Of a stretch of DNA of 64,000 bases, positions 8,246-17,591 are shown in pieces. Position 1 is the stretch's first letter, and each line of letters opens with the position of its first letter. Under the pieces are notes generated by a model. The model was given only the letters and a program-made list of their open reading frames with translations. It was not told the DNA's origin and did no database searches. Made by a program: the position numbers and the translations under genes. Origin of the DNA: Leisingera sp. SS27 (GTDB taxonomy: Bacteria > Pseudomonadota > Alphaproteobacteria > Rhodobacterales > Rhodobacteraceae); NCBI RefSeq assembly GCF_028368855.1, contig NZ_JAQNCY010000010.1:1-64000 (forward strand), written 5' to 3'.

Positions 8246-9741
8246 TGCAAAACAAACCGCGGATCGCCATTGCGGGCTTTCAGCATGAGACCAACTGTTT
8301 TGGCACCACCAAAGCCGGGCTGGCAGAGTTCGAAATGGCGGATTCCTGGCCCGCCATGCTGCACGGGGACGCGGTGGCCGCCGAGACCCGCGGCATGAAT
8401 CTGCCCATCGCAGGCTTTGCCAGCGCGGCACAGGAGGCGGGGATAGAACTGGTCCCGATCCTGTGGTGCTCAGCGGAACCTTCGGCGCACGTTACCGATG
8501 AGGCCTTTGAGGCCGTCTGTACGAAAATTCTGGAAGGTCTGCGCAACGCCGGACCGCTCAGTGGCATATTCCTGGAACTGCACGGCGCCATGGTGACCGA
8601 AAGCCACCCGGACGGCGAGGGAGAACTGCTGCGGCGGGTGCGCGCCTGGGCCGGACCGGACCTGCCGATCCTGGTCAGCCTCGACCTGCACGCCAATATC
8701 TCAGCAGCCTCGGTGGAACTGGCGGATTTCATCGCGATCTACCGCACCTATCCGCATCTCGACATGGCGGAAACCGGCGCCCGCTGCGTGCCGGTGCTGC
8801 AGCACCTGCTGGCGGGCGACAGGCTGCACAAGGCATTCCGGCAAATGGACTGCCTGATTCCGCTGCATGCGCAATACACCAGCTCCACGCCTGCGCGGGA
8901 GCTTTATGCAGCGCTGCCGCCTCTGAAGCAGGCAGGGGTGCTGGCGGACATCGCGCTGGGGTTCACCGCAGCGGATTTCCCGGATACGCGGCCCTCTTGC
9001 GTGGCCTATGCCCGGACGTCTGGCGCCGCGGCACAAGCCGCAGACCATATCGCCAGGCTGTTTGCCGAACAGGAACCGCACTTCAGCCACCCGATGCTGA
9101 CGCCACAGCAAGCCGCAGAGATTGCCTGCCAGCCGCGCGCAAGCAAACCGGTTGTGCTGGCGGATGTGCAGGACAATCCGGGCGCAGGCGGCACCTCTGA
9201 CACAACCGGCCTGCTAGCTGCGCTGGCGCAGTCAGGCGCACAGGGCGTACTGATGGGGCTGCTCCATGACCCCGCAACCGCCGCCGCGGCGCATGAGGCA
9301 GGGCAGGGGGGGGTCTTCCGCGCGGCCCTCGGCGGCCGTTCAGGTGCAGCAAGCGACCAGCCTTTTGAAGCGGAGTTTCAGGTTCTGGAACTTGGCGATG
9401 GCCGCTGCCGATATAGCGGTGAAATGTATGGCGGCGGAGTAGCGGAGCTGGGTCCCGCAGCGGCGCTGCGGCTGCATGGGACAGGCGCAGAAATCACCCT
9501 GGTTGTCACCAGCATCCGCAACCAATGCCTGGATCTGGCGCATTTCACTCATATCGGGCTGGATCCCGCGTCCTTTCAAACAATCTGCGTGAAAAGCACC
9601 GCCCATTTCCGCGCCGATTTCGAGCCCATCGCCAGCGCAGTTTATCCGGTTGCGGCCTCCGGCGTGTTTCCCTGCGATCTGGGTGCGTTCCCATACAAGA
9701 ACCTGCACCCGGACGTCAGAACCATCCCTGCAAAAGGCTGA
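8245..9741 (+). CDS. M81 family metallopeptidase (MlrC-like)
   Basis: 498 residues matching the MlrC/M81 family. The N-terminal GFQHETNCFG holds the first metal ligand region, followed by FLELHGAMV, SLDLHANIS and IYRTYPHLDMAETG, with a second domain at the C-terminus. MlrC of microcystin degraders is a zinc peptidase acting on linear peptides. Most environmental homologues have unknown substrates, so a microcystin role is not implied. Position as last gene of the peptide-type importer operon fits a hydrolase for the imported compound. Confidence 0.85.
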   Translation: MQNKPRIAIAGFQHETNCFGTTKAGLAEFEMADSWPAMLHGDAVAAETRGMNLPIAGFASAAQEAGIELVPILWCSAEPSAHVTDEAFEAVCTKILEGLRNAGPLSGIFLELHGAMVTESHPDGEGELLRRVRAWAGPDLPILVSLDLHANISAASVELADFIAIYRTYPHLDMAETGARCVPVLQHLLAGDRLHKAFRQMDCLIPLHAQYTSSTPARELYAALPPLKQAGVLADIALGFTAADFPDTRPSCVAYARTSGAAAQAADHIARLFAEQEPHFSHPMLTPQQAAEIACQPRASKPVVLADVQDNPGAGGTSDTTGLLAALAQSGAQGVLMGLLHDPATAAAAHEAGQGGVFRAALGGRSGAASDQPFEAEFQVLELGDGRCRYSGEMYGGGVAELGPAAALRLHGTGAEITLVVTSIRNQCLDLAHFTHIGLDPASFQTICVKSTAHFRADFEPIASAVYPVAASGVFPCDLGAFPYKNLHPDVRTIPAKG

Positions 9742-9764
9742 TACCTGCTGCAGGGATGGCCTAT

Positions 9765-9790
9765 GCAGGCGGCCAGGGGAAACCGCCTGC
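9765..9790. terminator. Hairpin between convergent M81 peptidase and uspA genes
   Basis: GCAGGCGG (9765-9772) pairs perfectly with CCGCCTGC (9783-9790) across a 10-base loop. It lies in the 56-base gap between converging genes. There is no clear T-run, so this is a possible bidirectional or Rho-assisted terminator. Confidence 0.5.
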
Positions 9791-9797
9791 GGGAGGA

Positions 9798-10301
9798 TCA
9801 GTCCTCGTCCTCGCCGTTCTGGTAGGGCACCACCAGCGTCGGGATCTGCGAGCGGCGCAGCACCCGTTTGGCCACAGTGCCCAGGAACGTGTGGGAGAAC
9901 CCGTGGTCATGGGCGCCCAGCACGATCAGATCGCATCCCAATTCGACCGAACGGCGCAGGATTACCTCCGCCGGGTGGCCGTCGGTCACCTCAACTGAGG
10001 TGACCTGATCGCGGATCTTGGCCTCGTCGCCTTCAAAAGACGCCCAGAACCGCGCCTGCCGCTCGGCCAGCATCTGCTTGACCATCTCATGCCGCCGTTT
10101 GGCTGCTGATTTCCGGGTCTCATCGTTCAGCACGAACATCTCAAACGTGATGCGCGCATCCTCTGAAATCGGTTCATTCACATGCAGCACGTGAATTTCC
10201 GCCCCTGTCGCATGGGCCAGACTGGCCGCATGGCGCAAGGCCAAGGTGGAGTTATGCGACAGGTCGGTGGCAAACAGGATGTTTGTGATCATCGGTTTCA
10301 T
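9798..10301 (-). CDS. Universal stress protein, UspA family
   Basis: 167 residues in a single Usp domain. It opens with ITNILFATDLSHNS and has the C-terminal nucleotide-binding region LIVLGAHDHGFSHTFLGTVAKRVL followed by IPTLVVP. It is the last gene of the dctPQM TRAP operon, 17 bases after dctM. Usp proteins encoded with TRAP transporters (for example TeaD with the ectoine transporter TeaABC) bind ATP and modulate transport. By analogy this one may regulate the adjacent transporter. Confidence 0.9.
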   Translation of the reverse strand: MKPMITNILFATDLSHNSTLALRHAASLAHATGAEIHVLHVNEPISEDARITFEMFVLNDETRKSAAKRRHEMVKQMLAERQARFWASFEGDEAKIRDQVTSVEVTDGHPAEVILRRSVELGCDLIVLGAHDHGFSHTFLGTVAKRVLRRSQIPTLVVPYQNGEDED

Positions 10302-10318
10302 GCCGGTCTCCTTTCAGA

Positions 10319-11659
10319 TCAGTAGCCGAACAGCCGCGGCAGCCACAGCGAGATTTCAGGGAAGAAGGCGATGATGAAGATCGCAATCGTGTTCACAGCC
10401 GCAAAAGGCAGGGCGCGCAGCGAGATTGTCTCAATCGAGATGTTTGAGATACCCGAGGCGATGAACAGGTTTTCCCCCAGTGGCGGCGTCTGGAAGCCGA
10501 TGCCCAGGGTACAGACCATCACCACGCCGAAGTGGATCGGGTCGATGCCCACTGAGTAGGCGACCGGCAGCATCACGGGCACCAGGATCAGGATGGTTGC
10601 CAGCGTCTCCATGAACATACCGACAAACAGCAGGAAGAAGATGATCAGTGCCCAGATCACATAGAGGTTTTGGGTAAAGCTCAGCATGCTGTCCGCAATC
10701 ATCGCCGGGATCTGGTTTTCCACCAGCAGGCGGCCAAACACAGTTGCGGTGAACAGGATCAGCAGCACACGCCCCGTCAGCCAGGTGGTGGCCTCCAGCG
10801 ACTGGAACAGCGACGACCATGTCAGTTCGCGGTAGATAAAGACACCGATCACAAGAGTATAGAAAATCGCCACGATGGCCGCTTCGGTCGGGGTGAAGAA
10901 GCCGGTGTAGATGCCGCCCAGGATCACCAGCGGCGCCATCAGCGACCAGAAGCCCCGGTACATCTCGCAGCCGACATTGCGGATCGACCACCCGTCGGCA
11001 GAGCCCTTATAGCCGCGCTTCTTCGACATGAAGAAATTCAGGATCAAGAGGCTGGTGGCAATCAGGAAGGCTGGCACGAACCCTGCGATGAACAGCTTGG
11101 AAATCGAAACAGACTGGAAGGTTCCGAATTTCTCCACCGCTTCCGGCGGAGGCGCCATGCCAAGCGCGGCAATGCCGAAGATCACCATCGGGATCGACGG
11201 CGGGATGATGATGCCAAGACCGCCGGAGGACGCCGTGACGGCAGAGGCATAGCCCTTTTCATAGCCCCGGCTGATCATCGCCGGGATCATCAGCATGCCC
11301 ACAGCCGCCGTGGTGGCCGGGCCGGAGCCGGAGATCGCGCCAAAGAACAGGCAGGCCATCACGGTGGCCGCTGAAATGCCTCCGGTGAACGGGCCAGCCA
11401 GGCTCTCGGCCACATTGATCAGGCGCTTGGAGATCCCCGCGGCCTCCATCAGCGCGCCGGCCAGGATAAAGGCTGGCAGCGCCATCAGCGGGAAAGAGCC
11501 GACAGAGGTAAAGGCGATCTGCACGAATTTGATCGGGTTTTCGTCCAGATAGAGGAACGACAGCAGCGACGACACCCCCAGCGCGACGGTGATCGGAGCG
11601 CCCAGAAGCAGCAGAAGAAGAAAGGATCCAAACAGGATCGTGACGATTTCGGTTTCCAT
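10319..11659 (-). CDS. dctM: TRAP transporter large permease subunit DctM
   Basis: 446 residues, about 12 membrane segments, DctM fold. Visible family blocks include MALPAFILAGALMEAAGIS, FFGAISGSGPATTAAVG, the GIIIPPSIPMVIFG loop and the GIGFQTPPLGENLF segment near the end. It catalyses Na+-coupled uptake together with dctQ and the periplasmic dctP. It lies 17 bases downstream of dctQ. Confidence 0.93.
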   Translation of the reverse strand: METEIVTILFGSFLLLLLLGAPITVALGVSSLLSFLYLDENPIKFVQIAFTSVGSFPLMALPAFILAGALMEAAGISKRLINVAESLAGPFTGGISAATVMACLFFGAISGSGPATTAAVGMLMIPAMISRGYEKGYASAVTASSGGLGIIIPPSIPMVIFGIAALGMAPPPEAVEKFGTFQSVSISKLFIAGFVPAFLIATSLLILNFFMSKKRGYKGSADGWSIRNVGCEMYRGFWSLMAPLVILGGIYTGFFTPTEAAIVAIFYTLVIGVFIYRELTWSSLFQSLEATTWLTGRVLLILFTATVFGRLLVENQIPAMIADSMLSFTQNLYVIWALIIFFLLFVGMFMETLATILILVPVMLPVAYSVGIDPIHFGVVMVCTLGIGFQTPPLGENLFIASGISNISIETISLRALPFAAVNTIAIFIIAFFPEISLWLPRLFGY

Positions 11660-11676
11660 AGCCCTGTCCCTCCCGG

Positions 11677-12213
11677 TTACGTGCGCTTGTCCGCGGCAGC
11701 AGCGGCCTTGATTTCATCAAGGTCGATCTGGTCGGGATCGTGGATATCTTCGCCGCGGATCAGCTTGCGGTAATTCACCTGCAGAATGCGGATCGTCATC
11801 AGGGCAAAGGCGATGGGCAGAACCATGTAGATATACTTCATCTCTATGCCCAAGGTCTGCGACTTCCAGAACTTGTTCATCTTGTTGAAAACGAAATCGG
11901 TGGCCAGCCACAGGAAATAGCAGTTGAAGAACAGCCAGAAGAGGTCGGCAAAGGCTTCAATATACTTGATCCAGCCCGCAGGCAGGAACTTGAACTGGAA
12001 GGTGACCCGGTTATGCGCCCCCTTCAGCGCGGCATAAGAGGCGCCAAAGTAGACGAACCAGACAAACATATAGACCGATAGCTCTTCGATCCACGAAAAC
12101 GAATGGCCGAACACCTCGCGCGAGACGATCTGCACAAACAGCAGAATGACAAAGCCGGACAGCAATATTCGGCAGATATAGCTCTCTATGTTGTCCAGGA
12201 ATTTCCAGAACAT
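11677..12213 (-). CDS. dctQ: TRAP transporter small permease subunit DctQ
   Basis: 178 residues with four membrane segments. The DctQ signature REVFGHSFSWIEELSVYMFV (after the first helix) and FGASYAALKGAHNRV are clear. A charged C-terminal tail extends beyond the fourth helix. AGGAGA precedes the ATG. It is separated from dctP by 72 bases holding a hairpin (12237-12254). Confidence 0.92.
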   Translation of the reverse strand: MFWKFLDNIESYICRILLSGFVILLFVQIVSREVFGHSFSWIEELSVYMFVWFVYFGASYAALKGAHNRVTFQFKFLPAGWIKYIEAFADLFWLFFNCYFLWLATDFVFNKMNKFWKSQTLGIEMKYIYMVLPIAFALMTIRILQVNYRKLIRGEDIHDPDQIDLDEIKAAAAADKRT

Positions 12214-12236
12214 GATGGTCTCCTCCCCTGTGCAAA

Positions 12237-12254
12237 GCAGCGCCGTAGCGCTGC
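12237..12254 (-). terminator. Intra-operon hairpin between dctP and dctQ
   Basis: GCAGCGC (12237-12243) and GCGCTGC (12248-12254) pair perfectly around a 4-base loop. On the transcribed strand the hairpin follows the dctP stop and precedes the dctQ ribosome site. It probably attenuates readthrough or stabilises the dctP message, giving more binding protein than permease. Confidence 0.5.
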
Positions 12255-12285
12255 CTTGTTGTTTTTATACCTTCAAGCCAGAGGT

Positions 12286-13299
12286 TTACTGGACCGGATC
12301 ACGGCCGATGGTGGTCAGCACGGTGTTCAGCTTCTCGACACCGCCGATGGAGTCATAGAACTGCGGCCAGACCGCTTCGGTCGCCAGCTTGATGAATTCG
12401 GATTCATCGTTTGCCGGATCGTCGATCTGCATGCCTTTGGCGACCAGCTCATCCTTGATCTGGGCTTCAATGTCGCGCAGGTACTGGGCCGATTTCAGGG
12501 TGGCCTCTTTGCCCGCCTCGATCAGGATCTGCTGGTCTTCTTCGGACAGGTCCTGGAACACCGCCTCAGACACGATCAGCGGCTCGATCGAGAAAATGTA
12601 GCGCAGGTTGGTCACATACTCCTGCACTTCGTAGAACTTCATCGAGTTGATGGTGGTGTAGGGGTTGTCCTGACCGTCAACAACCTTGGTCTGCAGGCCG
12701 GTGAAGGTCTCGGACCAGGCCATCGGAGTCGGGTTGATGCCCCAGGCCTTGTAGGTTTCGATCATGATTTCGTTCTTGGGCACGCGGATAACCAGGTCCT
12801 GCAAATCAGCCACGGTGGTGACCGGCTTCTTGGAGTTGGTCAGGCGGCGGAAGCCGGTATAAGTCCAGGCCAGGATGCGCACGCCGGCGTCGCGGATGGT
12901 GTTTTCGGTCAGTTCCTGGCCGATCGGTCCCTGGGTCAGCGTTTCCGCATCTTCCAGCGACAGGATCACATAAGGCAGGGTGAACACGCCGACGGTCGGC
13001 GAGAACGGCGTGACGTTGTTGATCGCCAGCAGTGACATATCCAGGGTGCCGATTGCGGCCTCATTGACGGTGTCCTGCTCCGACCCCAGCTGGCCGTTCA
13101 GGAACATGGTGCCGGTGTGCTTGCCGCCGGATTTTTCTTCCAGTGCCTCGATGAAGAACTTGCCGGTGCCTTCCTGTGAGCTGCCAGCGCCGTCGCCCAC
13201 GGCGATCTTGAAATTCTTGGCGGAAACAGCGCCGGTGGTCAGCAGTGCAGCGGCGGAAACGGCTGCTGTCAGGGTGCAGACCTTCTTGAGAAATGACAT
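12286..13299 (-). CDS. dctP: TRAP transporter substrate-binding protein DctP
   Basis: 337 residues with a Sec signal peptide (about residues 1-25, ending AVSA-KN). The DctP fold is shown by the LIRVPKNEIMIETYKAWG block, whose arginine in characterised family members salt-bridges the ligand carboxylate, and by the TGLQTKVVDGQDNP segment. A carboxylated ligand is therefore likely. The start at 13299 is set by GGGAGGAAG just upstream and by the signal peptide; the frame is open to 13356. It is the first gene of dctPQM-uspA and divergent from a LysR gene. Confidence 0.92.
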   Translation of the reverse strand: MSFLKKVCTLTAAVSAAALLTTGAVSAKNFKIAVGDGAGSSQEGTGKFFIEALEEKSGGKHTGTMFLNGQLGSEQDTVNEAAIGTLDMSLLAINNVTPFSPTVGVFTLPYVILSLEDAETLTQGPIGQELTENTIRDAGVRILAWTYTGFRRLTNSKKPVTTVADLQDLVIRVPKNEIMIETYKAWGINPTPMAWSETFTGLQTKVVDGQDNPYTTINSMKFYEVQEYVTNLRYIFSIEPLIVSEAVFQDLSEEDQQILIEAGKEATLKSAQYLRDIEAQIKDELVAKGMQIDDPANDESEFIKLATEAVWPQFYDSIGGVEKLNTVLTTIGRDPVQ

Positions 13300-13426
13300 A
13301 ACTTCCTCCCGTATTGTCATTCTGGGGCCCAAGGTCCGGGGTGGCGCGCCCTCCACAGCGCATCTGCCAGCCTGTTCCAGCCTTGGTCCACGAGAAGCTA
13401 CATTGCGTTGCAGGTTTCTTGAATGT

Positions 13427-13447
13427 AAACTTTTGAACGCAAAGTTT
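13427..13447. promoter_or_regulatory. Dyad, candidate LysR binding site in the dctP/lysR divergent region
   Basis: AAACTTT (13427-13433), 7 bases, then AAAGTTT (13441-13447) form a perfect inverted repeat ending 20 bases before the LysR ATG. A second, wider dyad (TTGCGTT 13403-13409 with AACGCAA 13436-13442) overlaps it. This layout fits an autoregulatory LysR-type site that also serves the dctP promoter. It is inference from position. Confidence 0.45.
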
Positions 13448-13467
13448 CACAATTATCGAACTTCTTG

Positions 13468-14433
13468 ATGGCCCGGAAATCAAACCTCAAACATGTCGCT
13501 GATGCTGACCTGAAATTACTGCGGGTGTTCAAGGCCGTCGCCGAAAGCGGCGGCCTGGCCGCGGCGGAAACCGAGCTGAACATCGGCAAGTCGACCATAT
13601 CAAAATATCTCGCCGATCTGGAACTGCGGCTGGACCTGAAACTGTGCCACCGCGGCCCGGCCGGGTTTTCGCTGACCGACGACGGCAGCAAGGTGCTGAA
13701 ATCCGCCGAGGGCTTGCTGCTCTCCGTTTCCGGCTTCCGGGCTGAAGTGAATGAAATCAAGCAGCAGCTGGCCGGCACCCTGCGCATTGCCTTGTTCGAT
13801 CAATGCGCCTCGAACCCGGAGGCATTTGTTGCCGGTGCGATCCGTGCCTTCAACAAGGCGGCCCCCGCGGTTGAAATCGACCTGTCGCTGGAACCGCCCA
13901 ACGTGATCGAAACCAACGTGATCGGCGGGAAGACCGACGTGGGTATTCTGGCGCTCCACCGGCCTTCGCCCAGCCTGAACTATGCACCCCTTTATGGCGA
14001 AGACATGTTTCTCTACTGCGGTATGGGCCATCCGTTCATGGACTGCGATCACACCCGCCTCCGCCTGGAAGATGTTCGCGCAGCCAACTACGCTGGTATC
14101 CGGGTGAACTCCCCCAACCTGCACGTTGGCCAGACACTGGGATTCCGCCGCGCCGCAAAGGTGCAGAACGAGCAGGCACTGGCCATCCTCGTCATGTCAG
14201 GCAGCTATCTCGGTTTTCTGCCCGACCACCTGGCCGATAAATTTGTCCGCGACAGGATGATGCGCAAAGTTCTCCCGGAACAAATCTTCTACCGGAGCCA
14301 GTTTGCCGCCGTAACCCGCAAGCGTCCGGCAATGAACCGCATCACCAGGCTGTTTCTCGACCAATTGACCGCAGCGCATTCCGCTCAGCACCCCGAAAGT
14401 TTGGCACAGACCGGCGCTGACCGCGTCAGATGA
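13468..14433 (+). CDS. LysR family transcriptional regulator
   Basis: 321 residues. The winged HTH at the N-terminus (DLKLLRVFKAVAESGGLAAA, then GKSTISKYLADLE) is followed by a LysR substrate-binding domain. ATG at 13468 is used; a TTG one codon upstream is also open. It is divergent from dctP and separated by 168 bases containing dyads, so control of the TRAP operon is likely. The ligand may be the transported acid. Its last 8 bases overlap the convergent Lrp gene. Confidence 0.88.
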   Translation: MARKSNLKHVADADLKLLRVFKAVAESGGLAAAETELNIGKSTISKYLADLELRLDLKLCHRGPAGFSLTDDGSKVLKSAEGLLLSVSGFRAEVNEIKQQLAGTLRIALFDQCASNPEAFVAGAIRAFNKAAPAVEIDLSLEPPNVIETNVIGGKTDVGILALHRPSPSLNYAPLYGEDMFLYCGMGHPFMDCDHTRLRLEDVRAANYAGIRVNSPNLHVGQTLGFRRAAKVQNEQALAILVMSGSYLGFLPDHLADKFVRDRMMRKVLPEQIFYRSQFAAVTRKRPAMNRITRLFLDQLTAAHSAQHPESLAQTGADRVR

Positions 14434-14875
14434 TATCCAGCGAGACTTTGACCCGGTCCATCACCACGGAGGACGTGAAGCGGCTGACATTGGATTCATC
14501 AAAGAAGTATTCCTGGGTGAAGGCTTCGTATTCCTTGATGTCTTTGACGATGACCATCAGGATGAAATCCGCTTCGCCAGTCGTGTAATAGCATTGCTGC
14601 ACCTGCGGAGCTCTGCGCATCTTGCGCTTGAAGGCATCCAGATGCATCCGGCTTTCACGCTCCAGAACCACTTGCACGATCACTGTCATTTCGCGGCCCA
14701 TTTTGGCCGGCGAAAGTACCGCGATTTCCCTTTCGACCACTCCGGTATCACGCAGTTTCTTCAGGCGCTTTTGCACCGCAGGCGCTGACAGGCCGACTTC
14801 CTGGCTGATCGCCTCCGCGGTCAACTGTGCATTCGCCTGGATCAGCCGCAGTATTTCGTGGTCTTTGTTGTCCAT
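14426..14875 (-). CDS. Lrp/AsnC family transcriptional regulator
   Basis: 149 residues. The N-terminal HTH is ILRLIQANAQLTAEAISQEV followed by GLSAPAVQKRLKKL. The C-terminal RAM (AsnC effector) domain contains VQQCYYTTGEADFILMV and YEAFTQEYFF. The start at 14875 is chosen because the family begins at MDNKDHEIL; the frame extends to 15004 but that part is a non-family hydrophobic stretch. No strong ribosome site is visible. The target is unknown, since no amino-acid gene is directly divergent. It overlaps the LysR gene tail to tail by 8 bases. Confidence 0.88.
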   Translation of the reverse strand: MDNKDHEILRLIQANAQLTAEAISQEVGLSAPAVQKRLKKLRDTGVVEREIAVLSPAKMGREMTVIVQVVLERESRMHLDAFKRKMRRAPQVQQCYYTTGEADFILMVIVKDIKEYEAFTQEYFFDESNVSRFTSSVVMDRVKVSLDII

Positions 14876-15250
14876 AGCTGATTTTTGGGCTGGCTTGGCT
14901 GAAATGACAACTTGAAAACCTGCTGCAGGCCTTGCCGGAGACAACAGCAGCAGAAGGATTGCGAATAAACAACTGCGAAATGTGAATGTGTCCCGGGCTG
15001 ACAATTTGCGTCACCGCAACAGCGGGCAACTGGCACAAGCAACCATTCCAGCCTTTTCAAACAAGGGTTTCTGGCAATATTTCCGCTGAAATGGTGCAAA
15101 GTTCAAATTTGCGGCATCAATTCCGCAAAGATTCCGGAAAACAACATTTACGGTTCTCTTGCGGTACACGTTTTGTCAGGACTTTCCGGATTATGACTCC
15201 TCAATGCCCCGGTGCGACCGGGCGCCGCAGACTGCAGGAGACCCTGGCCA
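14876..15250. other. Non-coding divergent region between lrp-type gene and chemoreceptor gene
   Basis: 375 bases with no supported gene. They hold the promoters of the Lrp-type regulator and the chemoreceptor. The clearest structure is TTTGCGG (15108-15114) with CCGCAAA (15123-15129), a perfect 7-base dyad over 8 bases. The local sequence is less GC-rich than its flanks. I see no convincing sigma-54 or flagellar-type promoter. Confidence 0.6.
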
Positions 15251-17494
15251 ATGCCCCGACTAACGAAACTGCCTCTGAAGCTGAAACTGCCGCTGATCAT
15301 GGTGGCCCTGACGGGTGTGTTCCTCGTTACTGTGTCAGTGCTGGTTTATTCCATGGCTGAACGCAGCATCCGGGAAAACGCCTTTGCCGCCCAGAAGATC
15401 GAGGCCAAGTCAGGCGCTCAGGCGCTGGGTTTCCTGATCAAGGCAGCACGGTCTGATGTCTCCAGCCTGGCAGGCCAGCCCGCAGTGTTCCGTGCCATCA
15501 GTAATTTTGAGCGGGTGATCGGCATGGTCGAGGAAGACGACCCCATTGCCTATCTCAAGCAGACTTATGCGACCGGGAATCCAAATGCCGCAGACCAGCG
15601 CGAAGAGCTGACGGATGCGGGCGACGGCTCCTATTACAACCAGTCGCATGTCACTTATCACCCCACCTTCCTGCAAAGCCTGCGCCTCAACGGCTACCAG
15701 GATCTCTATCTGATCACGCCTGCGGGTCAGGTGGTATATTCAGTCAAGAAGCGGGACGATTTCCTGACCGCTGTCCAGGAAGCTCCGGACAGCGGCCTCT
15801 CGCAAGTGTTTCAGACCGCGCTCGAGGCTGAAGCAGGCACAGTCGCGGTGGCGGATTTCGCATCCTACGGCCACAGCCCGGATGCCGCAGCCTTCATGGC
15901 CGCGCCAGTGTTTGCCAAGAACGGTAAAATCGCCGGGGTGATCGCAATCCAGCTCGGCACCGATGGCGTCGTCAAGGCACTGACCAGCAACCTGTCCGGC
16001 GGCACCCATCAGAATATCTACGTGGTCAGCAGCGATGGCGTGGCACGCAGCCCGTCCTCGGTGGCGGGCCTTTTCCCGGTGCTGCAGCAGTTGCCCGCAA
16101 CGCCGCAGATCCAGGCCGCAAGATCACGCGAGGCAAACCAGTTCGACGGCGTGCCGTCCTCGCTGGGAGAACGCGCCATTGCCCAGGTGATGCCGCTGGA
16201 CCTGCCCGGCTTCGACTGGTCTCTGGTGCTGGAAACCGATGAGCACACCGCCTTTGCCGTGGTCGAACGCATCCGCCTGATCGCCGCGGGCATGATCGGC
16301 GCGGCACTGCTGGCGGCGATCGGCGTGTCCTGGCTGGCGGCGCGCAGCGTCACCCTCCCGATCCATGCCTTGCGCGAAGCCACCAACGCACTGGCCGACG
16401 CCGACTACAATTCGGAAATCCAGGGCCTTGCCCGCGGTGACGAGCTTGGCGATCTGGCCCGCAGCCTCGACACCTTCCGCGGCAAGCTGAAGGACGCGGA
16501 TGAGGCTGCTGCCCGAGAAGTGGAAGCCGCCCGTCACACCGCGGCGGTGGTGGAGAGCATGAGCGCCGCGCTATCAGAATTGCAGCGCGGCAACCTGGCC
16601 TGCGACATCCGGGCACCGTTTGACGGCCATTACGAAACCCTGCGGGAAAACTTCAACCGCAGTCTCGAACGGCTGCGCGGGTCCATGGCGGAGGTGGTCG
16701 GCGCCGCCGGGAACGTTGGCCGCTTCTCCGAAGAGCAGCGCGGTGCGGCGACCGAAATGGCGCACCGTACCGAAAGCCAGGCCGCAACGCTGGAAGAAAC
16801 CGCAGGCTCCATCCGTGAGCTGACCGGCGGCATCCGCGACACGGCAGAGCGCGCGGGCCGCATGGACGACACCATGCGCGGCGCCCGCAGCGAGGCAGAA
16901 CAAAGCACTGATGTGGTGACATCAGCAGTGGCAGCGATGGATCAGATCCAGGAGGCCTCCGCAGAGATTTCCAAGATTATCAACATGATCGACGACATTG
17001 CCTTCCAGACCAACCTCCTGGCGCTGAACGCCGGCGTCGAGGCGGCGCGCGCGGGCCCTGCCGGTGCAGGCTTTGCCGTGGTCGCCTCTGAGGTGCGCGC
17101 CCTGGCGCAGCGGGCCTCTAACGCCGCCGGGCAGATCAAGGGCCTGACCTCCGCCAGCGAGGAGCATGTCGCCAATGGCGTTGCCATGGTAGGCCGCGCC
17201 GGTGACGCGCTGACCCGGATTATCGAACAGGTTTCAGCGGTGTCGGGGCTGGTCACCGAGATCGCCGACGGGGTCCGGGCGCAATCGCGCGGGCTGGAGA
17301 AGATTGATGGCGCGATGCATCAGCTGGACAACATGACCCAGCAGAACGCCGCCATGTCCGAAGAGGCTGCCGCCGCCAGCCAGCTGCTGCAGCATGAATC
17401 GCAAAGCCTGACAGACATCGTCGGCCGCTTTGACCTGGGTGGAGACAGCGCAGATCAAGGTTTTGCGGCAGACCCGCACCGGTTTAGAGCTTGA
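15251..17494 (+). CDS. Methyl-accepting chemotaxis protein
   Basis: 747 residues. A first membrane helix (about 14-34) is followed by a large periplasmic sensor region (about 35-340, double-Cache-like length), a second membrane helix (about 341-362), HAMP, and a long signalling domain. The conserved hairpin tip is [14 protein letters not shown] near residue 590, followed by [17 protein letters not shown]. There is no C-terminal CheR-tethering pentapeptide. I start at 15251, where GGAG precedes by 10 bases and the basic N-terminus is typical; an upstream ATG at 15212 is open. It is monocistronic, and no che genes are nearby. Confidence 0.9.
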   Translation: MPRLTKLPLKLKLPLIMVALTGVFLVTVSVLVYSMAERSIRENAFAAQKIEAKSGAQALGFLIKAARSDVSSLAGQPAVFRAISNFERVIGMVEEDDPIAYLKQTYATGNPNAADQREELTDAGDGSYYNQSHVTYHPTFLQSLRLNGYQDLYLITPAGQVVYSVKKRDDFLTAVQEAPDSGLSQVFQTALEAEAGTVAVADFASYGHSPDAAAFMAAPVFAKNGKIAGVIAIQLGTDGVVKALTSNLSGGTHQNIYVVSSDGVARSPSSVAGLFPVLQQLPATPQIQAARSREANQFDGVPSSLGERAIAQVMPLDLPGFDWSLVLETDEHTAFAVVERIRLIAAGMIGAALLAAIGVSWLAARSVTLPIHALREATNALADADYNSEIQGLARGDELGDLARSLDTFRGKLKDADEAAAREVEAARHTAAVVESMSAALSELQRGNLACDIRAPFDGHYETLRENFNRSLERLRGSMAEVVGAAGNVGRFSEEQRGAATEMAHRTESQAATLEETAGSIRELTGGIRDTAERAGRMDDTMRGARSEAEQSTDVVTSAVAAMDQIQEASAEISKIINMIDDIAFQTNLLALNAGVEAARAGPAGAGFAVVASEVRALAQRASNAAGQIKGLTSASEEHVANGVAMVGRAGDALTRIIEQVSAVSGLVTEIADGVRAQSRGLEKIDGAMHQLDNMTQQNAAMSEEAAAASQLLQHESQSLTDIVGRFDLGGDSADQGFAADPHRFRA

Positions 17495-17501
17495 ACCCGA
17501 A

Positions 17502-17534
17502 CCGGCAGGCTGGAGCTAGACTTCAGCCTGCCGG
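17502..17534. terminator. Strong hairpin between convergent chemoreceptor and livF genes
   Basis: CCGGCAGGCTG (17502-17512) pairs perfectly with CAGCCTGCCGG (17524-17534) around an 11-base loop. It begins 7 bases after the chemoreceptor stop and lies before the livF end, so it can act in both directions. No long T-run follows directly. Confidence 0.65.
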
Positions 17535-17591
17535 CAACCCCTTTGCTCCCGGCCATTTTAATTTAACATAAGTCTCATTACAGGGTTCTAT

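Noticed and set aside
8245-9741. True microcystinase C
   Set aside because: The gene lies in a transporter operon without mlrA, mlrB or mlrD. M81 proteins are widespread, and the substrate cannot be inferred.
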